Positions 46,719 through 56,602 of a stretch of DNA of 64,000 bases are shown here, piece by piece. The position numbers and the translations under genes were made by a program. This DNA is from Hydrogenophilales bacterium. Lineage in GTDB: Bacteria > Pseudomonadota > Gammaproteobacteria > Burkholderiales > Eutrophovitaceae. Location: NCBI GenBank assembly GCA_902627495.1, contig CACOJS010000002.1:62001-126000 (forward strand), written 5' to 3'. The notes under the pieces are model-generated. The model did no database searches and was not told the origin of the DNA. It saw nothing but the letters and a program-made list of their open reading frames with translations. Numbering within the stretch: position 1 is the first letter of the stretch; each line of letters starts with the position of its first letter.

Positions 46719-47897
46719 CTAATAAAGCCTATTTGAGGGATCTGATAGATATTGTTTGATGCCTTCGAGTATTGCTCTTGCCATTTTCCACTGATACTTA
46801 TTTTGACGTAGTTTCTTTTCCTCAGCAGGATTTGTTAAAAAAGCGGTTTCAATCAAAACGGAAGGAAGAGTTGGGGACTTCAGCACCATAAATCCAGCTT
46901 TTTCCACGTTTTTTTTATGCAGTTTATTGATACCAGATATTTTTTCTAGAATATCCTCAGCACATCGATTGCTGAGCATCTTTTTCGCTGTTACGGCCAT
47001 ATCCGTAAGAGTGTATTTAAGCTCGGCCCCTTTATCTTCATATTCTTTCAAATTGACACCACCAATTAAGTCAGCTTGGTTTTCTTTATTTGCTAACCAT
47101 CTTGCCTGAGCAGAGGATGCACCTCCTTGAGACAATATATATACTGATGAACCTTGGGCTCTAGATTTCATAAAAGCATCAGCATGTATAGAAATTAATA
47201 GGTCAGCTTTGCGTTTTTCGGCTATTTGGTATCTTTTTCTTAGTGAAATATAATAATCACCTTGGCGAACTAAGAATCCCTCTATTTCAGCTTCTTTGCT
47301 AATTAAGGAGTAAAGCTTTTTTGCGATCGCCAGGGTAATTTTTTTTTCCTGTGTGCCTCGAGTCCCAATAGCTCCAGGGTCTTCCCCGCCATGTCCTGCA
47401 TCGATGGCGATCAGAGGTTTTCTTTTCTTGGATGGGGTTTTTGATTTTGCTTCATTTTGTCTGTTCTTCTTGTCTGTTAAATTGTCCTTTTCTGGTGGAT
47501 GGTAAATGTCTATAACTAGTCTATGATTCTTATTTTTATAGGGCTCCAGTATAAATGACTTAGTTTTAGTAGGTTTCTTTAGATCAAAAACTATTCTTAT
47601 TACATTTTTTTTGTGCTGTGCTAGTCGGATTGCCTTAAGGATAGGGTCCACCGGATTCCTTGATAGTTTAACGGTGGTTTTTAATTCCTCAATCCTGAGC
47701 CCCTTGACATTTACAACATATCTATCAGGGGTTTTTAAGGAAAAAGACTCGTATGATTTTTTAGTAGTAGTTTCAAGAACTATTCTGGTTTTATCTGGAT
47801 GCTCGAATAGCCTTAATATATTTTCATTGCCACCTATCGCATTTGAAGAAAGTAATAAACTGAGGGCTATAAATTTTAGTTTAAAGAGATCAAGCAA
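46719..47897 (-). CDS. amiC: N-acetylmuramoyl-L-alanine amidase (AmiC type)
   Basis: A 392-residue periplasmic enzyme that cuts the peptide from glycan in septal peptidoglycan. It has a signal peptide (about 1-22), an AMIN domain (about 25-130) and the Amidase_3 zinc domain from IAIDAGHGGEDPGAIG near residue 165, with SIHADAF and the catalytic glutamate in SVLIETAFLTNP near 360. The order tsaE then amiC is as usual, but the next genes are mocA-like and not mutL. Confidence 0.92.
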   Translation of the reverse strand: MLDLFKLKFIALSLLLSSNAIGGNENILRLFEHPDKTRIVLETTTKKSYESFSLKTPDRYVVNVKGLRIEELKTTVKLSRNPVDPILKAIRLAQHKKNVIRIVFDLKKPTKTKSFILEPYKNKNHRLVIDIYHPPEKDNLTDKKNRQNEAKSKTPSKKRKPLIAIDAGHGGEDPGAIGTRGTQEKKITLAIAKKLYSLISKEAEIEGFLVRQGDYYISLRKRYQIAEKRKADLLISIHADAFMKSRAQGSSVYILSQGGASSAQARWLANKENQADLIGGVNLKEYEDKGAELKYTLTDMAVTAKKMLSNRCAEDILEKISGINKLHKKNVEKAGFMVLKSPTLPSVLIETAFLTNPAEEKKLRQNKYQWKMARAILEGIKQYLSDPSNRLY

Positions 47898-47908
47898 TGT
47901 AATTACCT

Positions 47909-48400
47909 CTATTTCAGGCTAGTTTTTAACAACCAAGTGTCACCAGACTTTGTATTTGACTTAATTATGACTTTTCTGCCGGTTTTTGAATACTGAAGAT
48001 CAACCTCAATGTCTGGCTGTCGAATGACGCTTGCCACAACATTAGGCCATTCTACTATACATATATTATCGCTTTCAAAATATTCACCCAGACCCGCCTC
48101 AAGAAACTCTAAGGGAGAGATCAATCTATAAAAATCAAAGTGACAAATGGTGTGGTTGGGCGTGGTATAAGTTTCTAATAGGCTATAAGTCGGGCTTTTT
48201 ATAGGTTGTTTAATGCCAAGATTTTGAATCAACCCCCTTGTAAACGTTGTTTTTCCTGTTCCTAGTTCGCCATTTAGAGAGATATAAAATTTCGGCATCA
48301 CCCCACGAGCCATAAGATGGCCTAGATCCCTGGTTTGTTTCTCGGTTCCGAGAAACTTTGTAATGTGTGATCTGAGTTCAGTTTTCATAAGGTTTAGCAC
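47909..48400 (-). CDS. tsaE: tRNA threonylcarbamoyladenosine synthesis ATPase TsaE
   Basis: A 163-residue P-loop protein of the complex that makes t6A in tRNA with TsaB and TsaD. Walker A GELGTGKTTF lies near residues 44-53, SPTYSLLETY near 74, FDFYRL near 94 and EWPN near 118. A GTG at 48400 and an ATG at 48388 are both possible starts. It lies 11 bases before amiC on the minus strand. Confidence 0.93.
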   Translation of the reverse strand: MLNLMKTELRSHITKFLGTEKQTRDLGHLMARGVMPKFYISLNGELGTGKTTFTRGLIQNLGIKQPIKSPTYSLLETYTTPNHTICHFDFYRLISPLEFLEAGLGEYFESDNICIVEWPNVVASVIRQPDIEVDLQYSKTGRKVIIKSNTKSGDTWLLKTSLK

Positions 48401-48486
48401 TTAAGCTTTCTTAAATACCTATAGAGTCGCTGCATTAATTGTTTTCCCTGGGGTAGATTTTTGTTAAATATCAAAGCATACTAAAT

Positions 48487-48531
48487 CTATAGTAAAAAAA
48501 ATCAAACTATAGTTGGTGTGATATTTTCACC
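48487..48531. promoter_or_regulatory. inverted repeats in the ilvD leader
   Basis: CTATAGT (48487-48493) and ACTATAG (48506-48512) form a perfect 7-base inverted repeat with a 12-base AT-rich spacer. GGTG/CACC (48515-48518 with 48528-48531) follows directly. They lie 27-70 bases before the ilvD start and may be operator sites for either divergent gene. Confidence 0.35.
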
Positions 48532-48557
48532 GAATCTGTTCACTAGGAGGAGTATAG

Positions 48558-50243
48558 ATGTCAAAAAATTGGCGTAGCAAGTTGATCACAGCAGGGGTTA
48601 CAAGATCACCAAATAGGTCAATGTTGAGAGCTGTGGGTTTCAAAGATGGTGATTTTGACAAACCAATCGTAGGGGTAGCGAACGGGCATTCAAATATGAA
48701 TCCTTGTAATGCCGGAATCCAGCCTTTAATTGACCAGGCTATGAGAGCATTGGAGAAGGTTGGGGCAAAGCCTCAGGTATTTGGGGTCCCGACAGTGACG
48801 GATGGGATTGGAATGGGAACGGAAGGTATGAAGTATTCACTTGTGTCTAGGGAGGTAATCGCAGATGCAATCGAAACAGCAGTTAATGGTCAAATGATGG
48901 ATGGTGCATTGGTTGTTGGCGGATGTGATAAGAACATGCCTGCTGGTATGATGGCTCTAGCAAGAATAAACATACCGTCCATATACGTGTATGGCGGGAC
49001 TATCAAGCCTGGAACTTGGAAAGGCAAAGATCTGACTATCGCCAGCGTTTTCGAGTCTGTCGGGCAATATTCCACTGGTAACTTAGCAGAAGAGGATTTC
49101 CAGGGTATTGAGAAAAACGCTCTACCAACTTTTGGCTCTTGCGGCGGAATGTTCACAGCTAATACAATGTCAACGTCTTTTGAAGCCTTAGGCATGAGCC
49201 TTTTGGGTTCTGGGACCATGGCCGCACCAGATCAGGAGAAAGCAGATTCCTCATATACTTCTGCGGAGATTTTGTATCGAGCCATAAAAAATGATCTTCG
49301 ACCGAGGGATATCATAACAAGAAAATCAATTGAGAATGCTATTACTGTTGTAATGGCCACAGGGGGCTCAACCAATGCGATTCTTCATTATCTAGCTATT
49401 GCGTCAGCTGCCGAGGTCGAATGGACTATAGATGATTTTGAGAGAATTCGACTTAAGGTTCCAGTGATTTGTGATTTAAAACCATCGGGGAAATACGTTG
49501 CAACTGATCTTCACCAAGCTGGAGGAATTCCCCAGGTTATCAAGACTCTCTTGGAGAATGGTTTGATTCATGGTGATTGCGTCACGATTACTGGAAAAAC
49601 ATTGGAGGAAGAATTGATTGATATTTCACCTAACCCTAGGGAAGATCAAGATGTGATCCGTCAGTGGGCGAATCCGATGTACGAGAAGGGGCACCTAGCC
49701 ATTTTGAAGGGAAATCTTTCACCCGAAGGCTGTGTAGCCAAGATTAGTGGACTTAAAAAACCAGTAATAAAAGGGCCTGCTAGAGTCTTTGATTCAGAGC
49801 CCGAGGCGATGGAGGCCATTATCAGTAAAGAAATAGTGGCTGGAGATGTAGTGGTGATTCGGTATGAAGGCCCAAAGGGTGGGCCAGGAATGCAGGAGAT
49901 GTTATCCCCTACAAGTGCCTTAATTGGCCAGGGGCTTGGAGCCTCTGTCGGTTTGATAACTGATGGTCGTTTCTCTGGGGCTTCGTGGGGTATGGTAGTG
50001 GGGCACGTTGCTCCTGAGGCATTTGTTGGGGGTGCAATTGCTTTGATCGAAGAAGGCGACCTAATAACTATTGATGCACATAAACTACTTATTGAATTAC
50101 ATGTATCTTCCGATCAGCTTGATGAGCGCAGGTCGCGTTGGACACCGCCCGTTGCAAAGTATCAAAAAGGCCTTTTGGCAAAGTATACTAAATTAGTATC
50201 AACGGCCTCTAAAGGAGCGGTCACTGATAGCTTCGGGGATTAA
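48558..50243 (+). CDS. ilvD: dihydroxy-acid dehydratase
   Basis: A 561-residue IlvD/Edd enzyme. It removes water from 2,3-dihydroxy acids in valine, leucine and isoleucine synthesis. The cluster and metal motifs NPCNAG near residue 50, GCDKNMPAG near 121 and [12 protein letters not shown] near 193 are present, as is [10 protein letters not shown] near 470. The 561-residue form with [12 protein letters not shown] matches the IlvD branch. Because aldehyde dehydrogenase and FAH-family genes follow within 10 kb, a sugar-acid dehydratase role is a lesser alternative. The start has GGAGGAG in front. Confidence 0.9.
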   Translation: MSKNWRSKLITAGVTRSPNRSMLRAVGFKDGDFDKPIVGVANGHSNMNPCNAGIQPLIDQAMRALEKVGAKPQVFGVPTVTDGIGMGTEGMKYSLVSREVIADAIETAVNGQMMDGALVVGGCDKNMPAGMMALARINIPSIYVYGGTIKPGTWKGKDLTIASVFESVGQYSTGNLAEEDFQGIEKNALPTFGSCGGMFTANTMSTSFEALGMSLLGSGTMAAPDQEKADSSYTSAEILYRAIKNDLRPRDIITRKSIENAITVVMATGGSTNAILHYLAIASAAEVEWTIDDFERIRLKVPVICDLKPSGKYVATDLHQAGGIPQVIKTLLENGLIHGDCVTITGKTLEEELIDISPNPREDQDVIRQWANPMYEKGHLAILKGNLSPEGCVAKISGLKKPVIKGPARVFDSEPEAMEAIISKEIVAGDVVVIRYEGPKGGPGMQEMLSPTSALIGQGLGASVGLITDGRFSGASWGMVVGHVAPEAFVGGAIALIEEGDLITIDAHKLLIELHVSSDQLDERRSRWTPPVAKYQKGLLAKYTKLVSTASKGAVTDSFGD

Positions 50244-51196
50244 TTTTTGGTTTCCGACTTGAAGAAAGTAGATAAGGTTGGGAGTAGCACTGAGCCTATT
50301 GCAAGCGTTACCATTGACAATGCACAAAACTCGCGCCAACCCGGAGTTTCGTCCAGCATAATCATGCCACTAAAAACTCCTATGATAGGGATCATAAGTG
50401 TTGAAAGTGCAGCAACTCCGGCTGCTGTGTTTGTCGCGATTTTGTACCAAGCCCAGTGACAAAATATCATGGCTACTAAGGTGTTATAGAGTAAACACAT
50501 TGATGCTAGCAAGCTCCAGGTCCATGGGTTGGTATATTCTAAAATAAGTGCTCCACCAAAAATGGGAAGACCTCCAAGAAGAAGCTGCCAAGCTACAAAA
50601 GATGTTGTGCCTAATGACACTGGATACCGTTTCATTAGTACTGTGCCGATTGCCCATGAAACTGCAGCCGCAAGAGCAAGACATGTACCAGTAAGGTTTT
50701 CAACATCCAGCACCAGATCATCACTAATAAGCAGCCCTATGCCTGTAGCCCCCAAGGATAGACCCAAGAGACGATAGTTAGTGAGTTTTTCTTGCAACAC
50801 GAATATTGATAAAAATACCACCCAGAGAGGCATTGTATAAGCTACGACTGCAGTCTTGCCAGAGTCAAGGTGACTTAACCCGGTTGTCACGAGTATATTC
50901 CACAAAAAAACGTTGAAAAAACTTATTGCACAAAGCCTTTTTGTCTCATTTTTTGGAAAGCTGATTTTGACCTTTCCCATTTTGGCAATTATGAATAAGC
51001 CAATAGCCCCAAAAATACAGGCAGTCCCCCTAAAAGTGAGGACTGGAATTTCCTGGATTCCCAATTTCATTACCGGCCAATTCAGACCCCAAAAAATCGA
51101 CAGAATAAACAACAGACCCAATAATTTCATGGGAAAAATATCGTTCTTAGGTATCACGAAGTTTTTGTTAAAATTAAATTTAGAATTAATTGACAT
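50240..51196 (-). CDS. EamA/DMT-family transporter
   Basis: A 318-residue inner-membrane protein with ten helices in two EamA repeats (about 27-160 and 170-300). [23 protein letters not shown] opens the first. Such proteins export metabolites such as amino acids; the substrate is unknown. The ATG at 51196 adds about 22 residues to the family start; an internal ATG near residue 23 (51130) may be the true one. Its stop TAA is interlocked with that of ilvD in TTAA at 50240-50243. Confidence 0.85.
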   Translation of the reverse strand: MSINSKFNFNKNFVIPKNDIFPMKLLGLLFILSIFWGLNWPVMKLGIQEIPVLTFRGTACIFGAIGLFIIAKMGKVKISFPKNETKRLCAISFFNVFLWNILVTTGLSHLDSGKTAVVAYTMPLWVVFLSIFVLQEKLTNYRLLGLSLGATGIGLLISDDLVLDVENLTGTCLALAAAVSWAIGTVLMKRYPVSLGTTSFVAWQLLLGGLPIFGGALILEYTNPWTWSLLASMCLLYNTLVAMIFCHWAWYKIATNTAAGVAALSTLMIPIIGVFSGMIMLDETPGWREFCALSMVTLAIGSVLLPTLSTFFKSETKN

Positions 51197-51211
51197 GCTA
51201 GTATTATTATC

Positions 51212-51592
51212 ATGATGAAATTTGATTTTCTTAAGTTTATGGTTTTTTGGGGGGTAAATACCCTCTCGTTATGGATAGCTGATGATATTTTTTTAGGTTT
51301 AGAGGTTGATGGTATAAGATCTTTATTTATTTCAGGGTTGCTCTTGGGTTTGGTCAACAGTTTTCTCAAACCCTTGCTAATCATTCTGACTCTCCCGCTA
51401 AGTATATTATCCTTGGGCTTTTCAGTGTTGATTATAAGTGGTTTGATGCTGATTTTTGTGGGTTGGGTTGTTCCAGGTTTTACTGTTAGTTCGTTTTGGA
51501 CAGGGGTATTTGCGGCACTCTTTATTTCAATTTTTAGTTTCATAGTAAATGCTCTTATTGGATACAATAAGGTCACTTATCGACGACTGTAA
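51212..51592 (+). CDS. phage-holin-like (YvlD/Mycobact_4TM) membrane protein
   Basis: A 126-residue protein with four membrane helices, of the PF04020 family that annotators call 'phage holin family'. LGLVNSFLKPLLIILTLPLSILSLGFSVLIISGLML is the hallmark. Despite the name it is a chromosomal membrane protein of unknown function, not a phage lysis gene. It begins 16 bases from the start of the divergent EamA gene, so the two promoters overlap. Confidence 0.82.
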   Translation: MMKFDFLKFMVFWGVNTLSLWIADDIFLGLEVDGIRSLFISGLLLGLVNSFLKPLLIILTLPLSILSLGFSVLIISGLMLIFVGWVVPGFTVSSFWTGVFAALFISIFSFIVNALIGYNKVTYRRL

Positions 51593-51614
51593 ATCTTATC
51601 AGAGATAAAAACAC

Positions 51615-52838
51615 ATGATTCTAAAGTCAAATAGAGCGTTAGTTCAAATTTTCCTGCCCTTTGCTTTTGGCTATTACTTTTCTTATCTCTATCGTAGCGT
51701 TAATGCTGTGATAGCACCTGATTTAGTGGAAGAGTTCCATCTCTCTGCTCATGAATTAGGTTTATTGACATCAGTTTTTTTTCTGACATTTGCGGCTATT
51801 CAAGTGCCAGTGGGAATGATGTTGGATAGGTATGGACCTCGCTTGACGAATTCTCTATTTCTTATTGTTGGGGCTTTAGGGGCCACTTTATTTTCTATTT
51901 CTGACAGTTTTTTTGATCTAATTTGTGCTCGAGCTCTTATAGGTGCTGGCTTTGCGGCTGCTCTAATGTCAAGTTTTAAAGTGTTTTCAATTTGGTTTCC
52001 TGAAAATTGGTTACCAGTTATGAATGGGTCTGTTCTTTTTTGTGGTGGACTAGGAGCCATCTCAGCAACATTACCAGTGCTTGCCCTTTTAGAGGTGACA
52101 GACTGGCGAGGTATGTTTCTCTTGGCTTCCCTGTGTACAGTAGCTGTAGCAGTAAGCATGTTTTTTTTAGTACCTGAGAAAGAATATCCCAAAAAGCAGA
52201 TTTCTTTTGTAATGCAGGTAAAGGGAGTCGGGTATATTTTTACGTCAAGACTATTTTGGCGGATTGCTACTGCATCGACACTTTTGCAGGGTACAAACCT
52301 AGCTGTTCAAACGCTCTGGGCTGCTCCTTGGCTTATGGATGTGGCGGGACTCTCTCTTAAAGAGGTCGGAGGTTATCTGCTGATTTTAGGAATCTTTACT
52401 ATGTTTGGATTTTTATTTTGGGGTGGGCTGGCAACAAGGTTGTTGGCACAGGGAGTTCAACCGCTGACTATTTTTAAGTGGGGAGGTGGAATATTTCTAA
52501 TCATTCAAATCCCATTGGTATTGAATATCAAAGAGGGGTTGGTAGTTATTTGGGCTTGTTATGGCTTTTTTGGAACAGTTGGTAGTTTGGCCTACATAGT
52601 CCTTTCTCGTGGTTTTTCTGCAGAACTTGGGGGTAGGGTAAATACTGCACTAAACCTTTTAGTTTTTTTGGGGGCTTTTGCAATACAATGGGGGGTTGGT
52701 GCTATAGTTAATTATTGGCCAAATTCCGACGGCGATGGGTATAGCTCTTTGGGATACAGTATAGCATTCGGTTTTTTTTTATTTTTACAACTTCCGGGAT
52801 ACTTATGGGTATGCTTAACAGAGGCAAGAGCTCCATAA
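51615..52838 (+). CDS. major facilitator superfamily transporter
   Basis: A 407-residue carrier with twelve predicted helices. The N-terminal FGYYFSYLYRSVNAVIAPDLVEEF, MLDRYGPR (motif A region between helices 2 and 3) and RALIGAGFAAALMSSFK are typical of MFS permeases for organic acids. It lies 22 bases after the holin-like gene and 10 bases before the Rap1a-like gene. Substrate unknown. Confidence 0.87.
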   Translation: MILKSNRALVQIFLPFAFGYYFSYLYRSVNAVIAPDLVEEFHLSAHELGLLTSVFFLTFAAIQVPVGMMLDRYGPRLTNSLFLIVGALGATLFSISDSFFDLICARALIGAGFAAALMSSFKVFSIWFPENWLPVMNGSVLFCGGLGAISATLPVLALLEVTDWRGMFLLASLCTVAVAVSMFFLVPEKEYPKKQISFVMQVKGVGYIFTSRLFWRIATASTLLQGTNLAVQTLWAAPWLMDVAGLSLKEVGGYLLILGIFTMFGFLFWGGLATRLLAQGVQPLTIFKWGGGIFLIIQIPLVLNIKEGLVVIWACYGFFGTVGSLAYIVLSRGFSAELGGRVNTALNLLVFLGAFAIQWGVGAIVNYWPNSDGDGYSSLGYSIAFGFFLFLQLPGYLWVCLTEARAP

Positions 52839-52848
52839 GAGACGTATT

Positions 52849-53220
52849 ATGCCGAGTCTGAAACTTTTAATCCGTTTTTTTCCTGTGATTTTTGTATTCG
52901 CCAAATATGTATACGCTGAGGAAGGATATTATACAGGAAAGCTACTTCTCGATGACTTTGCTGTATGTGAGTTAGATCCGAGAGCATATCAATGTGGTCG
53001 GGCTGCCGTTTTTGTTAAGGGTTATGCAAAACGTTTATTGCAGGGAAGAATAAGTCGGACAAAACCATATAAATTATGCATTCCTGAAAACATAGGTGTG
53101 GCACAACTGATAGAAATTGTAGTACAGTTTTTAAAAATAAATCAGGGCAGGCATGAGGAGTTGGCTTTTTGGCTTGTTCAAGATGCTCTGGTTGAACATT
53201 TTATTTGTTCTAAGAGATAA
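52849..53220 (+). CDS. Rap1a/Tai-family secreted protein
   Basis: A 123-residue protein with a signal peptide (cleavage near VYAEEG, residue 24). The mature part has CELDPRAYQCGRAAVFVKGYAKRLLQG, then KLCIPENIGVAQLIEIVVQFLKINQGRHEELAFWLVQDALVEHFIC. This is the Rap1a/Tai domain (PF18602), first seen in immunity proteins against type VI effectors. No effector or type VI gene is nearby, so the immunity role is doubtful. Four cysteines may form two disulfides. Confidence 0.7.
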   Translation: MPSLKLLIRFFPVIFVFAKYVYAEEGYYTGKLLLDDFAVCELDPRAYQCGRAAVFVKGYAKRLLQGRISRTKPYKLCIPENIGVAQLIEIVVQFLKINQGRHEELAFWLVQDALVEHFICSKR

Positions 53221-53336
53221 CAAAAATAGGAAGTTTGATAGGGTGTCCCAGAAATCAGGGACTTTGATATGAATTTGTGTGGTGAGTGTTGTTATCAATA
53301 ATTTCATCTTAATCTAAAATCTTTGGAGGTATTTAC

Positions 53337-54779
53337 ATGGTAGAGCAGAAACACTTAATCAATGGGAAATGGATGCCATCGTTAGATGGTGAAACAATCG
53401 ATGTAGTAAGCCCCAGTGATGGGATTGTTTTTGCCAAGTTGGCTAGAGGAAAAAAAGGTGATATCGATCTGGCTGTTGGTGCTGCACGAAAAGCGGTTAG
53501 CTCGGGTAGTTGGGCAAAACTTACAGCGGTTGATCGCGGTAGGTTGCTTAGCAGACTTGGTCAAAAGGTGCTTGATAATTTTGAAGAATTAGCTGCTCTC
53601 GAAGCTAAGGATACAGGAAAACCTCTAATGCAGGCTAAAGCTGACATCACTGCAGCCGCTCGATATTTTGAATACTATGGAGGTGCTGCTGATAAAGTCC
53701 ATGGGGATACCATACCTTTTATGGATGGCTATATGGTTTCAATACTCAGAGAACCACATGGAGTAACTGGGCATATTATTCCGTGGAATTATCCAGCACA
53801 GATGTATGGGCGAAGCCTTGCTCCTGCACTAGCCATGGGTAATGCAGTAGTTTTAAAGCCAGCAGAAGAGGCTTGTATGACATCTATCAGAATGAGTGAG
53901 TTGGCAATGGATGTGGGTTTTCCGGAAGGTGCTATCAACATCATCACTGGATTAGGAGAGGAGGCTGGAGCGAGCCTTAGTGAGCATCCTGATATCAATT
54001 TCTTATCTTTTACGGGTTCACCAGAGGTGGGGACCATTGTGCAAACGGCTGCTGCAAAAAATCATGTTGGATGTGTGCTAGAGCTTGGTGGAAAATCACC
54101 TCAAATTATTTTTGAGGACGCGGACATTGAAAGTGCCTTACCTGTCGTTGTTAACGCTATAGTACAAAACGGTGGTCAGACATGTTCGGCGGGTTCGCGG
54201 TTAATGTTGCAGAAATCAGTTTATGATAAATACCTAGAGCTTATAGCTGATAAATTTAAGGAATTAAAAGTTGGTAGCCATGAGATGGACCTAAATTGTG
54301 GTCCCCTTATTTCTACCGTTCAAAAAGAACGGGTTGAAGGTTTTCTTGATCGAGCCAACTCTGACGGAATTAAGGTTGTTGCTGAAGGGACTATTGCCAA
54401 AGGGGTTCCTGAAGGAGGTTATTATGTGAAACCCACTTTGTTCGCGGATGTTCCTCGAGATAATTCGTTGGCGTGTGATGAGGTTTTTGGTCCGGTTTTA
54501 TCTGCTATTCCTTTTGATGATGAGAGTGATGCTGTACATTTGGCCAATGCTACCGAATATGGTTTGGTAACTGGAGTTTGGACACGGGATGGTGCTCGAC
54601 AGATTAGAATGGCAAAGAATGTTAAGGCAGGCCAGATTTATGTGAATGCCTACGGGGCTGGTGGCGGAATAGAGCTTCCCTTTGGAGGTGTTAAAAAGAG
54701 TGGACATGGAAGAGAAAAAGGTTTTGAGGCACTATACGAGTTTTGTTCCACCAAGACGATTGTCTTTAAGCACGATTAA
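53337..54779 (+). CDS. aldehyde dehydrogenase (betaine-aldehyde-dehydrogenase-like)
   Basis: A 480-residue NAD(P)-dependent enzyme. IPWNYPAQMYGRSLAPALAMGNAVVLKPAEE, LSFTGSPEVG, ELGGKSPQIIFEDAD (catalytic Glu near 248) and NGGQTCSAGSRL (catalytic Cys near 282) are intact. The PWNYPAQM and LPFGGVKKSGHGREKG segments fit the BADH/gamma-aminobutyraldehyde or sugar-acid semialdehyde group. The start has GGAGG in front. The substrate is not settled. Confidence 0.9.
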   Translation: MVEQKHLINGKWMPSLDGETIDVVSPSDGIVFAKLARGKKGDIDLAVGAARKAVSSGSWAKLTAVDRGRLLSRLGQKVLDNFEELAALEAKDTGKPLMQAKADITAAARYFEYYGGAADKVHGDTIPFMDGYMVSILREPHGVTGHIIPWNYPAQMYGRSLAPALAMGNAVVLKPAEEACMTSIRMSELAMDVGFPEGAINIITGLGEEAGASLSEHPDINFLSFTGSPEVGTIVQTAAAKNHVGCVLELGGKSPQIIFEDADIESALPVVVNAIVQNGGQTCSAGSRLMLQKSVYDKYLELIADKFKELKVGSHEMDLNCGPLISTVQKERVEGFLDRANSDGIKVVAEGTIAKGVPEGGYYVKPTLFADVPRDNSLACDEVFGPVLSAIPFDDESDAVHLANATEYGLVTGVWTRDGARQIRMAKNVKAGQIYVNAYGAGGGIELPFGGVKKSGHGREKGFEALYEFCSTKTIVFKHD

Positions 54780-54805
54780 CTCTGGAATATGCAGTTTTCT
54801 TTTTT

Positions 54806-55531
54806 ATGAGGTTACCAATAGTAAAGCTTTTCCTGGGCTCCATACTCCTGGTCATGGAGTGCAGGACCAGCCTTTTACACTCTCTTTGGGTTCCCACCCT
54901 TATGGGTGTTTTATTATCTTCTTACCAACATTTTTCCATTTTGCAAGAGTCTCGAAATTCCACTAGTGCGTTAATTACAATACTAATTTTCATGCTAACC
55001 ATCATATTAGCGGTCAGGAGTTATGGTATTTTTTTAGGTGAAAGAGACGAAAAGGATTATTCGCTAATCTCTTGGACAATGAGAGAAACGAGGTTTCTTT
55101 TGATTATGGTGATGGTTAGCTTCGGATTTGGTGTACTGACTCTTTTTGTTGGTCTAATGGTGGGTGCAGTCATATTGGATGGCCAGTCCTCTGGCGGCCC
55201 ATTATTTATCGCTCTTTTGGTACTACCGGGAGCTTATTTGGCTAGCCGTGTTTTGTTGGTTTTCCCGCTAGTATCAGTGCGGGAAGTAGAGATTCCAGAT
55301 GCCCTTAAGATTGCGTGGAATTTGTCAAAAAATAACGTTTTGGCTATCCTTTTATTGTGTGTTGGAATACCAGCTAGTCTTGCTGTTTGTTTCGCGTTAA
55401 TGGGTAATGTGGAAGGCTTAGGGTTGATGTCTGTTATCTTACCTTGGGTAACTATGCCTTTCGAATTCGCAATAATAGCTTTAGTATTTTCACAATTGGA
55501 AAGGCTATATAAAAACGACGAAAAGGTATGA
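54806..55531 (+). CDS. multi-helix membrane protein of unknown function
   Basis: A 241-residue integral membrane protein with about six helices. The second half, LPGAYLASRVLLVFPLVSVREVEIPDALKIAWNLSKNNVLAILL, resembles the membrane domains of YciC-like or glycerophosphodiester phosphodiesterase membrane-domain proteins, which is a weak clue. It starts with ATG at 54806 without a clear ribosome binding site, 26 bases after the aldehyde dehydrogenase. It converges on aroG with 12 bases between stops. Confidence 0.68.
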   Translation: MRLPIVKLFLGSILLVMECRTSLLHSLWVPTLMGVLLSSYQHFSILQESRNSTSALITILIFMLTIILAVRSYGIFLGERDEKDYSLISWTMRETRFLLIMVMVSFGFGVLTLFVGLMVGAVILDGQSSGGPLFIALLVLPGAYLASRVLLVFPLVSVREVEIPDALKIAWNLSKNNVLAILLLCVGIPASLAVCFALMGNVEGLGLMSVILPWVTMPFEFAIIALVFSQLERLYKNDEKV

Positions 55532-55543
55532 AAGTAGAAGTTA

Positions 55544-56602
55544 CTATTCCATCTCTTCAAGTTTGGAGGCTGTTTCTAAAAGTAGAGATTTAGTGGCATC
55601 CCAGCCCATACAGCCATCGGTAATTGATACTCCATAAACTAGGTCCGATATATTGGCTGGAATGGATTGTTTGCCACCAACCAGGTTGCTCTCAAGCATA
55701 AACCCTATTATTGATTTATTTCCTTGTTCAATTTGTTCCAAACAGCTTCTTAGAACCATGGGTTGTTTTTCAGGATTTTTGTCAGAGTTTGCATGACTGC
55801 AGTCGACCATGATGTTTGGAGGTAAATTGTTGTTCTCCAGTTGTTGAGTTGCTATCGAGATAGCACTCTGGTCGTAATTGGGTCCGTGATTTCCACCGCG
55901 CAGGACTGCATGACCATATAGATTCCCTGTTGTTTGGGTAACGGCAATCTGCCCATTCTGATTTATTCCAAGAAAATTGTGTGGTTTCGATACTGATAAG
56001 AGTGCGTTTATGGCAGTAGATAGACTACCATCGGTACCATTTTTAAACCCTACGGGAGTAGATAGTCCGCTAGCCATCTCTCTATGAGTCTGTGACTCGG
56101 TGGTTCGAGCACCAATAGCACTCCAACTAATCAAGTCTCCTAGATATTGAGGTGTAATTGGGTCTAATGCTTCAGTACCTGTGGGAAGGCCGATCTCATT
56201 TATGTCGATAAGTAATTTCCGGGCGATTTTTATTCCGGTCTCTACGTCAAAAGAGTCGTTAATATGGGGGTCGTTTATGAGTCCTTTCCAGCCAGTCGTG
56301 GTCCTGGGTTTTTCAAAATAGACTCTCATGACAATATAGATTCTCTTTTTTATCTTATCAGCAAGGACTTTCAGTTTTTCAGCATATTCTAGAGCTGCAT
56401 CAGGGTCATGGATCGAGCATGGCCCAACTACAATAATGAACTTTCTATCCTTCCGATCTAAGATGCTCTCTAGCGTTTTCCTGCTTTGGCTGATAGTTCT
56501 GAGAGCTATTTTACTAGCCGGAAGAGCATCCTTTATGTCGCTTGGTGTGGCCAGTATTTTTTGTGACTTAATATTTACGTTGAAAATTTTATTGTTTGTC
56601 AT
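55544..56602 (-). CDS. aroG: 3-deoxy-7-phosphoheptulonate synthase (class I)
   Basis: A 352-residue DAHP synthase, the first enzyme of the shikimate pathway, joining phosphoenolpyruvate and erythrose 4-phosphate. IIVVGPCSIHDPDAALEYAE near residue 56, MRVYFEKPRTTTGWKGLINDP, WSAIGARTTESQTHREMASGLS and the metal site VDCSHANSDK near 262 are intact. The length fits the AroF/G/H type. Which amino acid inhibits it cannot be told, so the symbol stands for the family. Confidence 0.92.
   Translation of the reverse strand: MTNNKIFNVNIKSQKILATPSDIKDALPASKIALRTISQSRKTLESILDRKDRKFIIVVGPCSIHDPDAALEYAEKLKVLADKIKKRIYIVMRVYFEKPRTTTGWKGLINDPHINDSFDVETGIKIARKLLIDINEIGLPTGTEALDPITPQYLGDLISWSAIGARTTESQTHREMASGLSTPVGFKNGTDGSLSTAINALLSVSKPHNFLGINQNGQIAVTQTTGNLYGHAVLRGGNHGPNYDQSAISIATQQLENNNLPPNIMVDCSHANSDKNPEKQPMVLRSCLEQIEQGNKSIIGFMLESNLVGGKQSIPANISDLVYGVSITDGCMGWDATKSLLLETASKLEEME

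Noticed and set aside
51212-51592. Prophage remnant, because of the holin name
   Set aside because: The four-helix family is chromosomal and common; no other phage gene is near.
54682-54966. 94-codon frame at the end of the aldehyde dehydrogenase gene
   Set aside because: Overlaps both the dehydrogenase end and the start of the next membrane protein in another frame and has no family features.
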